Positions 17,683-25,770 of a DNA stretch of 64,000 nt are shown piece by piece (positions within the stretch are counted from its first letter, which is position 1; each line of letters opens with the position of its first letter). The DNA comes from JBFHFS01 sp041583495. GTDB lineage: Bacteria; Bacteroidota; Bacteroidia; Bacteroidales; Marinilabiliaceae. The stretch is from the NCBI GenBank assembly GCA_041583495.1, contig JBFHFS010000003.1, forward strand, positions 62,001 through 126,000, given 5' to 3'. The notes beneath the pieces are model-generated. The model was not told the DNA's origin. It did not search any database and worked only from the letters and a program-made list of their open reading frames with translations. Position numbers and translations under genes: made by a program.

Positions 17683-18750
17683 CTATTTTTTGGCTATATA
17701 CTGCGCTAACCAGTCCCCCACATCGGAGGTAGAAAGTGCATGATCCTTCTCAATATCCTCGGTAACTTTTCCTTCCAGCAGGGATGCGTCCACGGCCTCC
17801 CGGATCAGGGCGGCCTCCTCATTTAGCTGAAATGCATATTCGAACATGAGTGCCACCGAAAGCACGGTTGCCAATGGATTGGCAATATTCTTGCCTGCGG
17901 CCTGGGGGTAGGACCCATGAATAGGCTCAAACACAGAGGTGTGCAGCCCGATAGAGGCAGAGGGCAACAACCCCATAGAGCCGGTAATCACGCTGGCCTC
18001 ATCGGTAAGAATGTCGCCAAACATATTTTCTGTGACCATCACATCGAAACGTTTGGGCCACTGAATGATTTGCATGGCAGCGTTATCCACAAACATATAT
18101 TCCACCTCTACCTCGGGATAATCAGGGGCAATGCTTTGCACCGTCTCGCGCCAGAGCCGTGAAGTGGCCAACACATTGGCCTTATCCACCACCGTCAGCT
18201 TCTTACGTCGCTTCATGGCAAATTCGAAACCCAGCCTGGAAATGCGTTCCACCTCATCTTTGGAATAGACACACGTATCGTAGGCGGTATTACCATCCTC
18301 AGACCGGCCCTGAGGTTTCCCAAAATAGATGCCCCCGGTTAGTTCACGGATGGCAACAAAATCAGCACCCTCAACCAAATCTGCCCGAAGAGGCGACTTA
18401 TGCAACAGGGCCGGGAAAGTGGCCACCGGCCTTATGTTGGCATAAAGGCCCAATTTTTTCCGCATGGCCAGCAAACCTTGCTCTGGACGCACCTTGGCTT
18501 TGGGGTCGTTGTCGTATTTGGGGTCGCCAATAGCCCCAAATAAAACGGCATCCGAAGACATACAGATCTCATGGGTCTCATCAGGATAAGGATTCCCACA
18601 TTTATCGATTGCCACGGCCCCCACCAGGGCATTTTTGTAATTTACCTGATGCCCTTTTTTCAGACAAACAGCGTCCAACACTTTTATGGCCTGTTCAACA
18701 ATCTCAGGCCCGATGCCATCGCCGGGCAAAACTGCTATGTTTAACTTCAT
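17683..18750 (-). CDS. leuB: 3-isopropylmalate dehydrogenase
   Basis: Oxidative decarboxylation of 3-isopropylmalate to 2-ketoisocaproate precursor in leucine synthesis. 355 residues from the ATG at 18750 (MKLNIAVLPGDGIGPEIVEQ); the frame runs 10 codons further up but the motif position favours this start. Substrate residues in REQ-type ELTGGIYFGKPQGR, the YAF-like motif region and NMFGDILTDEAS (metal-binding Asp) and GSYPQAAGKNIANP are present. It is last in the cluster. The 93-base gap before it contains a 7-bp hairpin (18774-18801). Confidence 0.96.
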   Translation of the reverse strand: MKLNIAVLPGDGIGPEIVEQAIKVLDAVCLKKGHQVNYKNALVGAVAIDKCGNPYPDETHEICMSSDAVLFGAIGDPKYDNDPKAKVRPEQGLLAMRKKLGLYANIRPVATFPALLHKSPLRADLVEGADFVAIRELTGGIYFGKPQGRSEDGNTAYDTCVYSKDEVERISRLGFEFAMKRRKKLTVVDKANVLATSRLWRETVQSIAPDYPEVEVEYMFVDNAAMQIIQWPKRFDVMVTENMFGDILTDEASVITGSMGLLPSASIGLHTSVFEPIHGSYPQAAGKNIANPLATVLSVALMFEYAFQLNEEAALIREAVDASLLEGKVTEDIEKDHALSTSDVGDWLAQYIAKK

Positions 18751-18843
18751 TCGTAAATGGTTTAATGGTTCTACCTTCAAGGTTTTCGCCTACTTTGAAG
18801 GGTCGAAATTGACAATTTATTCTGGTTCAACAGGGGCATGGAT

Positions 18844-20382
18844 TTATGATTTAATAAATCCCAACTCCTTATTTTCCATGATATTAAGCATTTTTAGCGT
18901 CGCCTTAATGGCGGCTTCTGTCTGGTCGGCATCCAGCCCTCTTGTCTTAAACTCCTGGCCGTTGTATTCCCAGGTGATAACGGTTTCCACAAGGGCATCG
19001 GTTTTACCTCCCGGAGGAATGGAGACGCCATAATCGGTGAGAACGGGGTGCTCTTTCCCCAGCCGGTCATAGATCTTCCAGAGCGCCTTCATAAAGGCAT
19101 CATATTGACCATCCCCCACCGAGGTTTCATTAAACAGCTCATCCTTAACCTGCAAGCTCAGGGAGGCTACAGGCCGGAGGCCCTGTACCAGAGAGAGGTT
19201 ATAGTTTTTAAGCTTAATATGCTCCTCCACCGACTTGCTCTTTAACACATCAGAAATGATGTAGGGTAAGTCCTCGGTTGTAACAGACTCCTTTTTATCC
19301 CCCAGCTCAATAACCCGCAGGGTTACTTTTTTCATATCCTCATTACCCAGTCGGATACCCAGTTCCTCGAGGTTCTTTTTAATGTTGGCCTTACCCGAGG
19401 TTTTGCCCAGGGCATAACGCCGCACTCTTCCAAACCGTTCGGGCATCAAGCGGTTAAAATAAAGATTATCCTTATTGTCACCATCGGCATGCACCCCACT
19501 GCACTGAGTAAATACATACTCGCCGGTGAGGGGTTTGTTGGCCGGTATGCGCACTCCCGAAAAGGTTTCCACCATCTTCGAAATCTGTGTTAATCGACTC
19601 TCATTGATGGTGTTGCGCACATTCAAATGATCGTTCAGGATGCCGGTGATGCTTGCCAAAGGCGGATTTCCAGCCCGTTCTCCAAGCCCGTTCACCGTGG
19701 AGTGAATGCCATGTACCCCGGCCTTGATGGCGGCAAAAACATTCCCCACCGATAAATCGTAATCGTTATGAGCATGGAAATCGAAATGAACAGACGGAAA
19801 CCGGGTGATCATTTCCTTGCAAAAAGAATAAGCCTGATCCGGGTTAAGAATCCCCAGGGTATCGGGCAACATGATTCGTTTCACAGTACTGGCCGCCAAA
19901 TGCTCCACCAGGAAGTAAACATATTCGGGCGAGTCGATCATCCCGTTGGACCAATCCTCAAGATAGACGTTAACGGCCATCCCCCTTTTTTCAGCCTCTT
20001 CCAACACCTGCATAATCTCCCCGATATGCTCCTCTTTGGTTTTACGAAGCTGTCCGGTAAGGTGCTTTAAAGAACCCTTGGTAAGCAGATTCAAGACCTT
20101 CCCTCCGGCCTCTTCAATCCAGTCGAGCGAAGCGGTTCCGTCAACAAAGCCAAGCACTTCAATTTTATCAATACAATGGTGCTTAGCCGCCCACTGGGTC
20201 AAGCGCTTCACTGCCTTAAGCTCGCCCTCAGAGACCCGGGCTGAGGCCACCTCAATACGATTTACCCTAACCTCCTCTATCAACAACCGGGCAATAGCAA
20301 GCTTTTCAGCATCGTTGAATGATACGCCGGTTGTCTGTTCTCCATCCCGCAGGGTGGTATCCATCACTTCAATGGTCTTCAT
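18844..20382 (-). CDS. Second LeuA-family enzyme, probably (R)-citramalate synthase
   Basis: 512 residues from the ATG at 20382. HMGL-like TIM barrel with DTTLRDGEQTTGVSF at the N-terminus, the metal site HFDFHAHNDYDLSVGN, NGLGERAGNPPLASI, and a C-terminal LeuA regulatory domain (about residues 390-505). It is clearly diverged from the leuA product in the same operon. One known role of such paralogues is citramalate synthase (pyruvate plus acetyl-CoA), which with LeuCDB makes 2-ketobutyrate for isoleucine; no threonine deaminase gene is visible here, which fits. A second isopropylmalate synthase with different feedback control is the alternative. Confidence 0.85.
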   Translation of the reverse strand: MKTIEVMDTTLRDGEQTTGVSFNDAEKLAIARLLIEEVRVNRIEVASARVSEGELKAVKRLTQWAAKHHCIDKIEVLGFVDGTASLDWIEEAGGKVLNLLTKGSLKHLTGQLRKTKEEHIGEIMQVLEEAEKRGMAVNVYLEDWSNGMIDSPEYVYFLVEHLAASTVKRIMLPDTLGILNPDQAYSFCKEMITRFPSVHFDFHAHNDYDLSVGNVFAAIKAGVHGIHSTVNGLGERAGNPPLASITGILNDHLNVRNTINESRLTQISKMVETFSGVRIPANKPLTGEYVFTQCSGVHADGDNKDNLYFNRLMPERFGRVRRYALGKTSGKANIKKNLEELGIRLGNEDMKKVTLRVIELGDKKESVTTEDLPYIISDVLKSKSVEEHIKLKNYNLSLVQGLRPVASLSLQVKDELFNETSVGDGQYDAFMKALWKIYDRLGKEHPVLTDYGVSIPPGGKTDALVETVITWEYNGQEFKTRGLDADQTEAAIKATLKMLNIMENKELGFIKS

Positions 20383-20421
20383 CGGTCTTTGTTTTTGATG
20401 ATGGTAAGTAATCAATGGCCC

Positions 20422-21015
20422 TTAGCCATTTTTCACTTCCCAGGCCTTAATCTTATCGCTGAGACTCAGCAGATAATCGATATCATCGAATCCTTTGAGC
20501 AAACATTTCTTTTTATAGGGGTTAATGTCGAACGATTCCGAAGGACCCTTGGGAAGCAGGGTAATCTCCTGAGCTTCCAGGTCTACCTTCACCCGGGAAG
20601 CCGGATCCTTCTCGATGGCTTCGAACAATGTTTCCAGAAACCCCTCTGACACCTGAACCGGCAAAAGACCGTTGTTCAGGGAGTTATTCTTAAAAATGTC
20701 GGCAAAAAAACTGGACACCACCACTTTAAAGCCATATCCATGGATAGCCCAGGCGGCATGCTCACGACTGGATCCACTCCCAAAGTTTTTACCGGTAACT
20801 AAAACCTGCCCCGAGAAGGTAGGATCATTTAATACAAACTCCTTTTTGGGAGCACCACTTTTTTCGTAGCGCCAATCGCAAAAAAGATTATCACCAAAGC
20901 CCTCTCTGGTGGTTGCCTTAAGAAAGCGGGCAGGAATAATTTGGTCGGTATCCACATTCTCTATGGGAAGAGGGACACATGTCGATTCTAGTGTCAAAAA
21001 TTTATCTATTGGCAT
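20422..21015 (-). CDS. leuD: 3-isopropylmalate dehydratase small subunit
   Basis: Swivel domain of isopropylmalate isomerase; 197 residues, standard length. ENVDTDQIIPARFLK at the N-terminus and LVTGKNFGSGSSREHAAWAI (the SSREH motif) are both diagnostic. It follows leuC after 30 bases; LeuC and LeuD form the enzyme as a heterodimer. If the next gene makes citramalate, this isomerase would serve the isoleucine branch too. Confidence 0.97.
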   Translation of the reverse strand: MPIDKFLTLESTCVPLPIENVDTDQIIPARFLKATTREGFGDNLFCDWRYEKSGAPKKEFVLNDPTFSGQVLVTGKNFGSGSSREHAAWAIHGYGFKVVVSSFFADIFKNNSLNNGLLPVQVSEGFLETLFEAIEKDPASRVKVDLEAQEITLLPKGPSESFDINPYKKKCLLKGFDDIDYLLSLSDKIKAWEVKNG

Positions 21016-21045
21016 AATAGGTTCTTCTAAGTTGGGTTGAATAAA

Positions 21046-22476
21046 TTAAAGGAATTCCCGGGGATCGGTGATCTTTCCGGTGATCGCTGCGGCAGCCGCG
21101 GTTAAAGGGCTGGCCAGCATCGTGCGGGCGCCGGGCCCTTGTCTTCCTTCAAAGTTACGGTTAGAGGTCGAGACAGCATATTTGCCCTCCGGGACCTTGT
21201 CATCGTTCATGGCCAAACAGGCTGAACAGCCGGGCTGACGTAATTCAAAACCCGCCTCTTTCAGGATGTGCTGCAAGCCTTCTTCCTCAGCCTGCTTCTC
21301 CACCTGCTTACTCCCGGGGACAATCCATGCGGTAACCCCATCGGCCTTTTTCTTCCCTTTCACAAAAGCGGCAAAGGAGCGTAAGTCTTCTATGCGACCA
21401 TTGGTACAACTACCCACAAACACATAGTCAACCTTTTTACCTATCATCGGCTCTCCAGGGCCAAATCCCATGTACTGAAGGGATTTACTGAAGGAGGCAC
21501 GGGAAGATTTATCCAGGTCTTCAACCACCGGAATCGACTGGGTGACCCCCAGCCCCATACCGGGATTTGTCCCGTAGGTAATCATCGGCTCAATGTCCCC
21601 GGCTTTAAACTGTAATTCCTGGTCGAACACGGCATCCGGGTCGGTGGGCAACATTTTCCATTCAGCCACCGCCTGTTCCCATTCAGCTCCTTTAGGGGCG
21701 AACTCGCGCCCTTTGATATAATTAAAGGTCACCTCATCGGGAGCAATCATTCCTCCGCGGGCACCCATCTCTATGCTCATATTACAGATCGTCATCCGGG
21801 CCTCCATGGAAAGGCTGCGGATAGCCGACCCGGCAAATTCGACGAAGTAGCCGGTAGCCCCCCCCGTAGAGATCTGAGAGATAATATAAAGGATGATATC
21901 TTTGGATACAACACCCTTTGTGAGGGTTCCATCGATGGTGATGCGCATGGTTTTGGGCCGGGGTTGCAACACACATTGGGTCCCTAACACCATCTCCACC
22001 TCACTGGTTCCAATACCAAAGGCGATGCTTCCAAAAGCACCATGCGTAGAGGTATGACTGTCGCCACAAACTATGGTCATTCCCGGCTTGGTGATCCCCA
22101 ACTCGGGCCCAATCACATGCACAATGCCATTGTAAGGATGATTTAAGCCATAAAGGCTTATGCCATTGTCATTACAATTCTCGGTAAGTTTATTAACCTG
22201 AAAACGGCTCAACTCGTCCCTGATGGGAAGATCCTGTTCCATGGTGGGAATATTATGGTCGGGGGTGGCCACGGTTTTTTCGGGCCGTCTCACTTTTAAG
22301 CCCCGTTCCTTAATGCCGGCAAAAGCCTGTGGGCTGGTTACTTCATGAACCAGGTGCTGATCGATATACAACACATCAGGACCGCCTTCCACGTTATCTA
22401 CCACGTGTTTGTCCCAGATTTTTTCGAATAATGTTTTTCCTGCCAAGGTATTTTCGTTTAAAAGTTTAAAATTCAA
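21046..22476 (-). CDS. leuC: 3-isopropylmalate dehydratase large subunit
   Basis: Iron-sulfur subunit of isopropylmalate isomerase, 476 residues. The three cluster cysteines are visible in VGSCTNGRIEDL and GCSACLAMN, together with CGDSHTSTHGAFGSIAFGIGTSE and the C-terminal STSNRNFEGRQGPGARTMLASP. Thirteen bases separate it from leuA, so they are translationally coupled or nearly so. Confidence 0.97.
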   Translation of the reverse strand: MNFKLLNENTLAGKTLFEKIWDKHVVDNVEGGPDVLYIDQHLVHEVTSPQAFAGIKERGLKVRRPEKTVATPDHNIPTMEQDLPIRDELSRFQVNKLTENCNDNGISLYGLNHPYNGIVHVIGPELGITKPGMTIVCGDSHTSTHGAFGSIAFGIGTSEVEMVLGTQCVLQPRPKTMRITIDGTLTKGVVSKDIILYIISQISTGGATGYFVEFAGSAIRSLSMEARMTICNMSIEMGARGGMIAPDEVTFNYIKGREFAPKGAEWEQAVAEWKMLPTDPDAVFDQELQFKAGDIEPMITYGTNPGMGLGVTQSIPVVEDLDKSSRASFSKSLQYMGFGPGEPMIGKKVDYVFVGSCTNGRIEDLRSFAAFVKGKKKADGVTAWIVPGSKQVEKQAEEEGLQHILKEAGFELRQPGCSACLAMNDDKVPEGKYAVSTSNRNFEGRQGPGARTMLASPLTAAAAAITGKITDPREFL

Positions 22477-22489
22477 TAACTGTCAATTA

Positions 22490-23995
22490 TCAGGCTATCT
22501 TACCCAGTGCATCGAGGAAGGCTTCTACCGAAGCGGTCACGATGTCGGTGTGGGCAGCAAAGCCGTAGTAGGTTTCCCCCTGATGCTCTACCTGCACATG
22601 CACCTTTCCCAGGTCGTCGCTGCCACGGGTGATGGCCTGAACCAGAAACTCTTCCAGGCGAACACGTCTCTTAACCAAGGCCTTAATGGCACTGAAGGCC
22701 GCATCGATGGGCCCATTGCCCGAGGCTGTTTCGGTGAAGACGTCCCCGCTAAAGTTCACTCTCACAGTAGCCGTTGGAATGGTGGATTTACCACACACCA
22801 CCTGCAGGTATTCCAGCTGCAGGGGCTTATTTTTCGAGTCCTTATTACGGCCCGCCAGGATTTCAAGATCTTCTTCAGTGATATCCTTCTTTTTATCGGC
22901 AAGCTCCAGAAAACGCTGATAAACCTGATCGAGTTCCTCGGTCTCAAAATCATAACCGAGCACCTGAAGCCTGTGTTTAAGAGCCGCACGTCCGCTGCGC
23001 GCCGTAAGAACAATGGAGGACTCCTTCACGCCCACTTCGGCCGGATCGATAATCTCGTAGTTTTCTCTGTTTTTAAGTACCCCATCCTGATGAATGCCCG
23101 ATGAGTGAGCAAAGGCATTACGCCCCACAATGGCTTTGTTGGGTTGCACCGGCATCCGCATAAGGGTAGAAACCAACTTGCTGGTTTTCATGATCTGCGT
23201 GGAGTCAATGCCTGTTTCAAGCTCCAGGTCTTTATGACTTTTCAGGGTCATCACCACCTCTTCCAGAGCCGTGTTTCCGGCTCGTTCGCCCAATCCGTTG
23301 AGAGTCACCTCCACCTGCCGGGCCCCGTTGAGGATCCCTGAAATAGAGTTGGCCGTAGCCATCCCCAGGTCATTGTGGCAGTGGGTCGAGATGATCGCCT
23401 TGTCGATGTTGGGCACATTGTTGATTAGATAGGCTATTTTTTCGCCATACTGAGAGGGCAAACAATACCCGGTGGTATCGGGGATATTTACAACTGTAGC
23501 ACCCGCTTTGATTACCGCCTCGACCACACGGGCCAAATACTCATTGTCGGTACGGCCGGCATCCTCGGCATAGAACTCCACATCATCGATGAATTTGCGG
23601 GCATACTTTACCGCCTCAATGGCTCTTTTGATGATCTCCTCGGGATTCGACTTTAACTTATAATTGATATGGTAGAATGAGGTGCCGATCCCCGTATGAA
23701 TCCGCCCTCTCTTGGCCAGTTTAAGCGCATCGGCTGCCACTTCGATATCCTTTTTTACCGCACGGGTGAGCGCGCAAATGGTTGGTTGGGTTATGGCTTT
23801 GGAGATTTCAACCACAGACTTGAAGTCACCGGGACTAGAGACCGGGAATCCTGCTTCAATAACATCAACGCCCAGTTTTTCCAACTGCCTGGCCACCTCA
23901 ATCTTCTCGATAGTGTTTAACTGACATCCGGGAACTTGTTCACCATCCCGCAAAGTGGTATCGAAGATATAGACTCTGTTGCTCATGGATTTCAT
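22490..23995 (-). CDS. leuA: 2-isopropylmalate synthase
   Basis: First step of leucine synthesis, condensing acetyl-CoA with 2-ketoisovalerate. 501 residues: IFDTTLRDGEQVPGCQLN, the metal motif STHCHNDLGMATANSI, NGLGERAGNTALEEVV, the HSSGIHQDGVLK loop and a C-terminal regulatory LeuA dimer domain (about residues 375-500). The first ATG at 23995 is used here; a second ATG three codons in is possible. The start lies just after a terminator-like hairpin and within a second small hairpin, see the separate entries. Confidence 0.97.
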   Translation of the reverse strand: MKSMSNRVYIFDTTLRDGEQVPGCQLNTIEKIEVARQLEKLGVDVIEAGFPVSSPGDFKSVVEISKAITQPTICALTRAVKKDIEVAADALKLAKRGRIHTGIGTSFYHINYKLKSNPEEIIKRAIEAVKYARKFIDDVEFYAEDAGRTDNEYLARVVEAVIKAGATVVNIPDTTGYCLPSQYGEKIAYLINNVPNIDKAIISTHCHNDLGMATANSISGILNGARQVEVTLNGLGERAGNTALEEVVMTLKSHKDLELETGIDSTQIMKTSKLVSTLMRMPVQPNKAIVGRNAFAHSSGIHQDGVLKNRENYEIIDPAEVGVKESSIVLTARSGRAALKHRLQVLGYDFETEELDQVYQRFLELADKKKDITEEDLEILAGRNKDSKNKPLQLEYLQVVCGKSTIPTATVRVNFSGDVFTETASGNGPIDAAFSAIKALVKRRVRLEEFLVQAITRGSDDLGKVHVQVEHQGETYYGFAAHTDIVTASVEAFLDALGKIA

Positions 23996-24022
23996 TTTTC
24001 CATCCGGGATTTCCCGGAAAAA
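23995..24022 (-). promoter_or_regulatory. Hairpin at the leuA start codon
   Basis: On the minus strand CCGGG-AAAT-CCCGG (24004-24017) forms a small hairpin eight bases before the leuA ATG. Alternatively TTTTTCC (24016-24022) can pair with GGAAAAA (23995-24001), the A-rich stretch directly at the start codon. The two pairings share bases 24016-24017, so they exclude each other. Either could modulate translation start or stability of the leu half of the mRNA. Confidence 0.4.
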
Positions 24023-24024
24023 TT

Positions 24025-24055
24025 AAAAAAAGTCAGGGAAGCAGAGCCTCCCTGA
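24025..24055 (-). terminator. Intrinsic terminator between ilvC and leuA
   Basis: On the minus strand TCAGGGAGGC and GCTTCCCTGA (10 positions, one G-T wobble) form a stem with a 3-base loop, followed by C and seven T (24025-24031). It begins 20 bases after the ilvC stop. This is a well-formed intrinsic terminator inside an otherwise co-directional nine-gene cluster, so it probably reduces rather than stops expression of leuACD and downstream genes, or marks two transcription units. Confidence 0.75.
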
Positions 24056-24075
24056 TCTATTGAAAAAAAACCTAT

Positions 24076-25122
24076 CTATTTGTTCTCGGGACGCAACTTG
24101 CGCACCTGTTTTCCGGCCTGCCACATTTCTGATTCGCGCAGTTCCTTCAATTCAGCATCCAGTTTTTCGCGATAATCGGGCTGGCTGTTTGAGTCAATGG
24201 AGCGCTGAGCCTCTCTTCCGGCAGCCACCTCGCTGTAAAGATCTTTGAATACGGGCAGCGAAGCATCGCGGAATTTCTTCCACCAGTCAAGGGCACCCCT
24301 TTGTGCGGTAGTAGAACAGTTGGCATACATCCAGTCCATCCCATTTTCGGCCACCAACGGCATCAGACTTTGGGTAAGCTCTTCAACGGTTTCATTGAAA
24401 GCTTCGGATGGCGAATGTCCGTTAGAACGCAGCACTTCATACTGAGCGGCAAAAATACCCTGAATGGCGCCCATGAGGGTTCCGCGCTCACCGGTAAGGT
24501 CACTGTAAACCTCTTTCTTGAAGGTTGTTTCAAACAAATAACCACTGCCTACCCCAATTCCAAGGGCCACAACCCGTTCGAAAGCCCTTCCGGTAGCATC
24601 CTGAAAAATGGCATAACTGGAGTTAAGGCCACGCCCTTGCAGGAACATACGGCGCAGACTGGTCCCGGATCCTTTTGGAGCCACCAGGATCACATCCACG
24701 TCGGCAGGAGGGATAATATTTGTCCGCTCCTTATAAGTAACGCCAAACCCGTGAGAAAAGTAGAGTGCATCTCCCGGTTTCAGATGCTTCTTCACAGTAG
24801 GCCAGACCGAAATCTGCCCGGCATCGGAGAGTAAATACTGAATAATGGTAGCTCTTTCCAAAGCTTCTTCAATGGGAAAGAGTGTTTTTCCGGGTTCCCA
24901 GCCATCGGCCACCGCTTTGTCCCAGCTTTTGGAGTCGGCACGCTGCCCAACTATAACGTTAAACCCATTGTCTTTAAGATTCAAAGATTGCCCCGGGCCC
25001 TGAACGCCATAACCAATAACGGCAATGGTTTCCTCTTTTAATACTTCGAGTGCCTTTGATAAAGGAAACTCTTCGCGTGTTACCACATTCTCTTCGGTTC
25101 CTCCAAAATTAATTTTTGCCAT
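24076..25122 (-). CDS. ilvC: Ketol-acid reductoisomerase
   Basis: Converts acetolactate or acetohydroxybutyrate to the dihydroxy acid with NAD(P)H and Mg. 348 residues. The Rossmann motif is GYGVQGPGQSLNLKDNGFNVIVG, with the cofactor loop QRADSKSWDKA; metal and substrate residues in ERGTLMGAIQGIF and the C-terminal NCSTTAQRGALDWW. The Rossmann helix differs from the common GSQGHAHALNL form, as in other Bacteroidota sequences I know. Preceded by ilvN (21 bases) and followed by a terminator. Confidence 0.96.
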   Translation of the reverse strand: MAKINFGGTEENVVTREEFPLSKALEVLKEETIAVIGYGVQGPGQSLNLKDNGFNVIVGQRADSKSWDKAVADGWEPGKTLFPIEEALERATIIQYLLSDAGQISVWPTVKKHLKPGDALYFSHGFGVTYKERTNIIPPADVDVILVAPKGSGTSLRRMFLQGRGLNSSYAIFQDATGRAFERVVALGIGVGSGYLFETTFKKEVYSDLTGERGTLMGAIQGIFAAQYEVLRSNGHSPSEAFNETVEELTQSLMPLVAENGMDWMYANCSTTAQRGALDWWKKFRDASLPVFKDLYSEVAAGREAQRSIDSNSQPDYREKLDAELKELRESEMWQAGKQVRKLRPENK

Positions 25123-25143
25123 GATACTTAAATATATTAACAG

Positions 25144-25698
25144 TTAATTTAATTGTGCCTGATCTTCTTCGAGATTCTTAAGATAATTCTCGAGCAACTC
25201 TTGTTTGAGCTTGGTGATTGCAATCCGACCCGAACGAACAAACTGGGACACGCCATAGGCATCCAGCTTATTAAACAACTCCTGGGTCTCACTCTGGTGG
25301 CCGGTTTTTTCAATAACGGTATATTCGGGGGTAACCTCAAGAATCCGTGCGCCGAACTTACGCACCAGCTTCTCAATCTCGTTACCCTCCAGTAGCTTCC
25401 TGGTGGGCACCTTATACAACGCTATCTCCTGATGAATAATCTCATCGGCCTTAAAAACAAAAACTTTAAGTACGTCAATTCTTTTTTCCACCTGTTTGGC
25501 CACCTTCTCAATCTCCCGACGGGAAGCATACACCACAATGGTGAATTTGTGTATGCCTGAGATGGCCGACTCTGAAGTGGTAAGACTCTCTATATTGATT
25601 TGTTGTCGTGTAAAAACCGTGGTGATCTGGTGAAGCATTCCCACGTGGTTCTCAGAATATACAGAGAGCGTAAACTCTTCTCTTAATGGTTCTTTCAT
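25144..25698 (-). CDS. ilvN: Acetolactate synthase small (regulatory) subunit
   Basis: 184 residues with an N-terminal ACT domain (TLSVYSENHVGMLHQITTVFTRQQINIESLTTS) and the C-terminal ALS small-subunit domain (TPEYTVIEKTGHQSETQELFNKLDAYGVSQFVRSGRIAI). Activates the catalytic subunit and carries valine feedback inhibition. It lies between ilvB and ilvC, the usual order. The 72-base gap from ilvB holds no clear signal. Confidence 0.95.
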   Translation of the reverse strand: MKEPLREEFTLSVYSENHVGMLHQITTVFTRQQINIESLTTSESAISGIHKFTIVVYASRREIEKVAKQVEKRIDVLKVFVFKADEIIHQEIALYKVPTRKLLEGNEIEKLVRKFGARILEVTPEYTVIEKTGHQSETQELFNKLDAYGVSQFVRSGRIAITKLKQELLENYLKNLEEDQAQLN

Positions 25699-25770
25699 GG
25701 TCCTTCTGATTTAATTCTAAATTTCTGAATCTAACATTATTATCCAGGGTACATCATCGCTCAGACCCGG

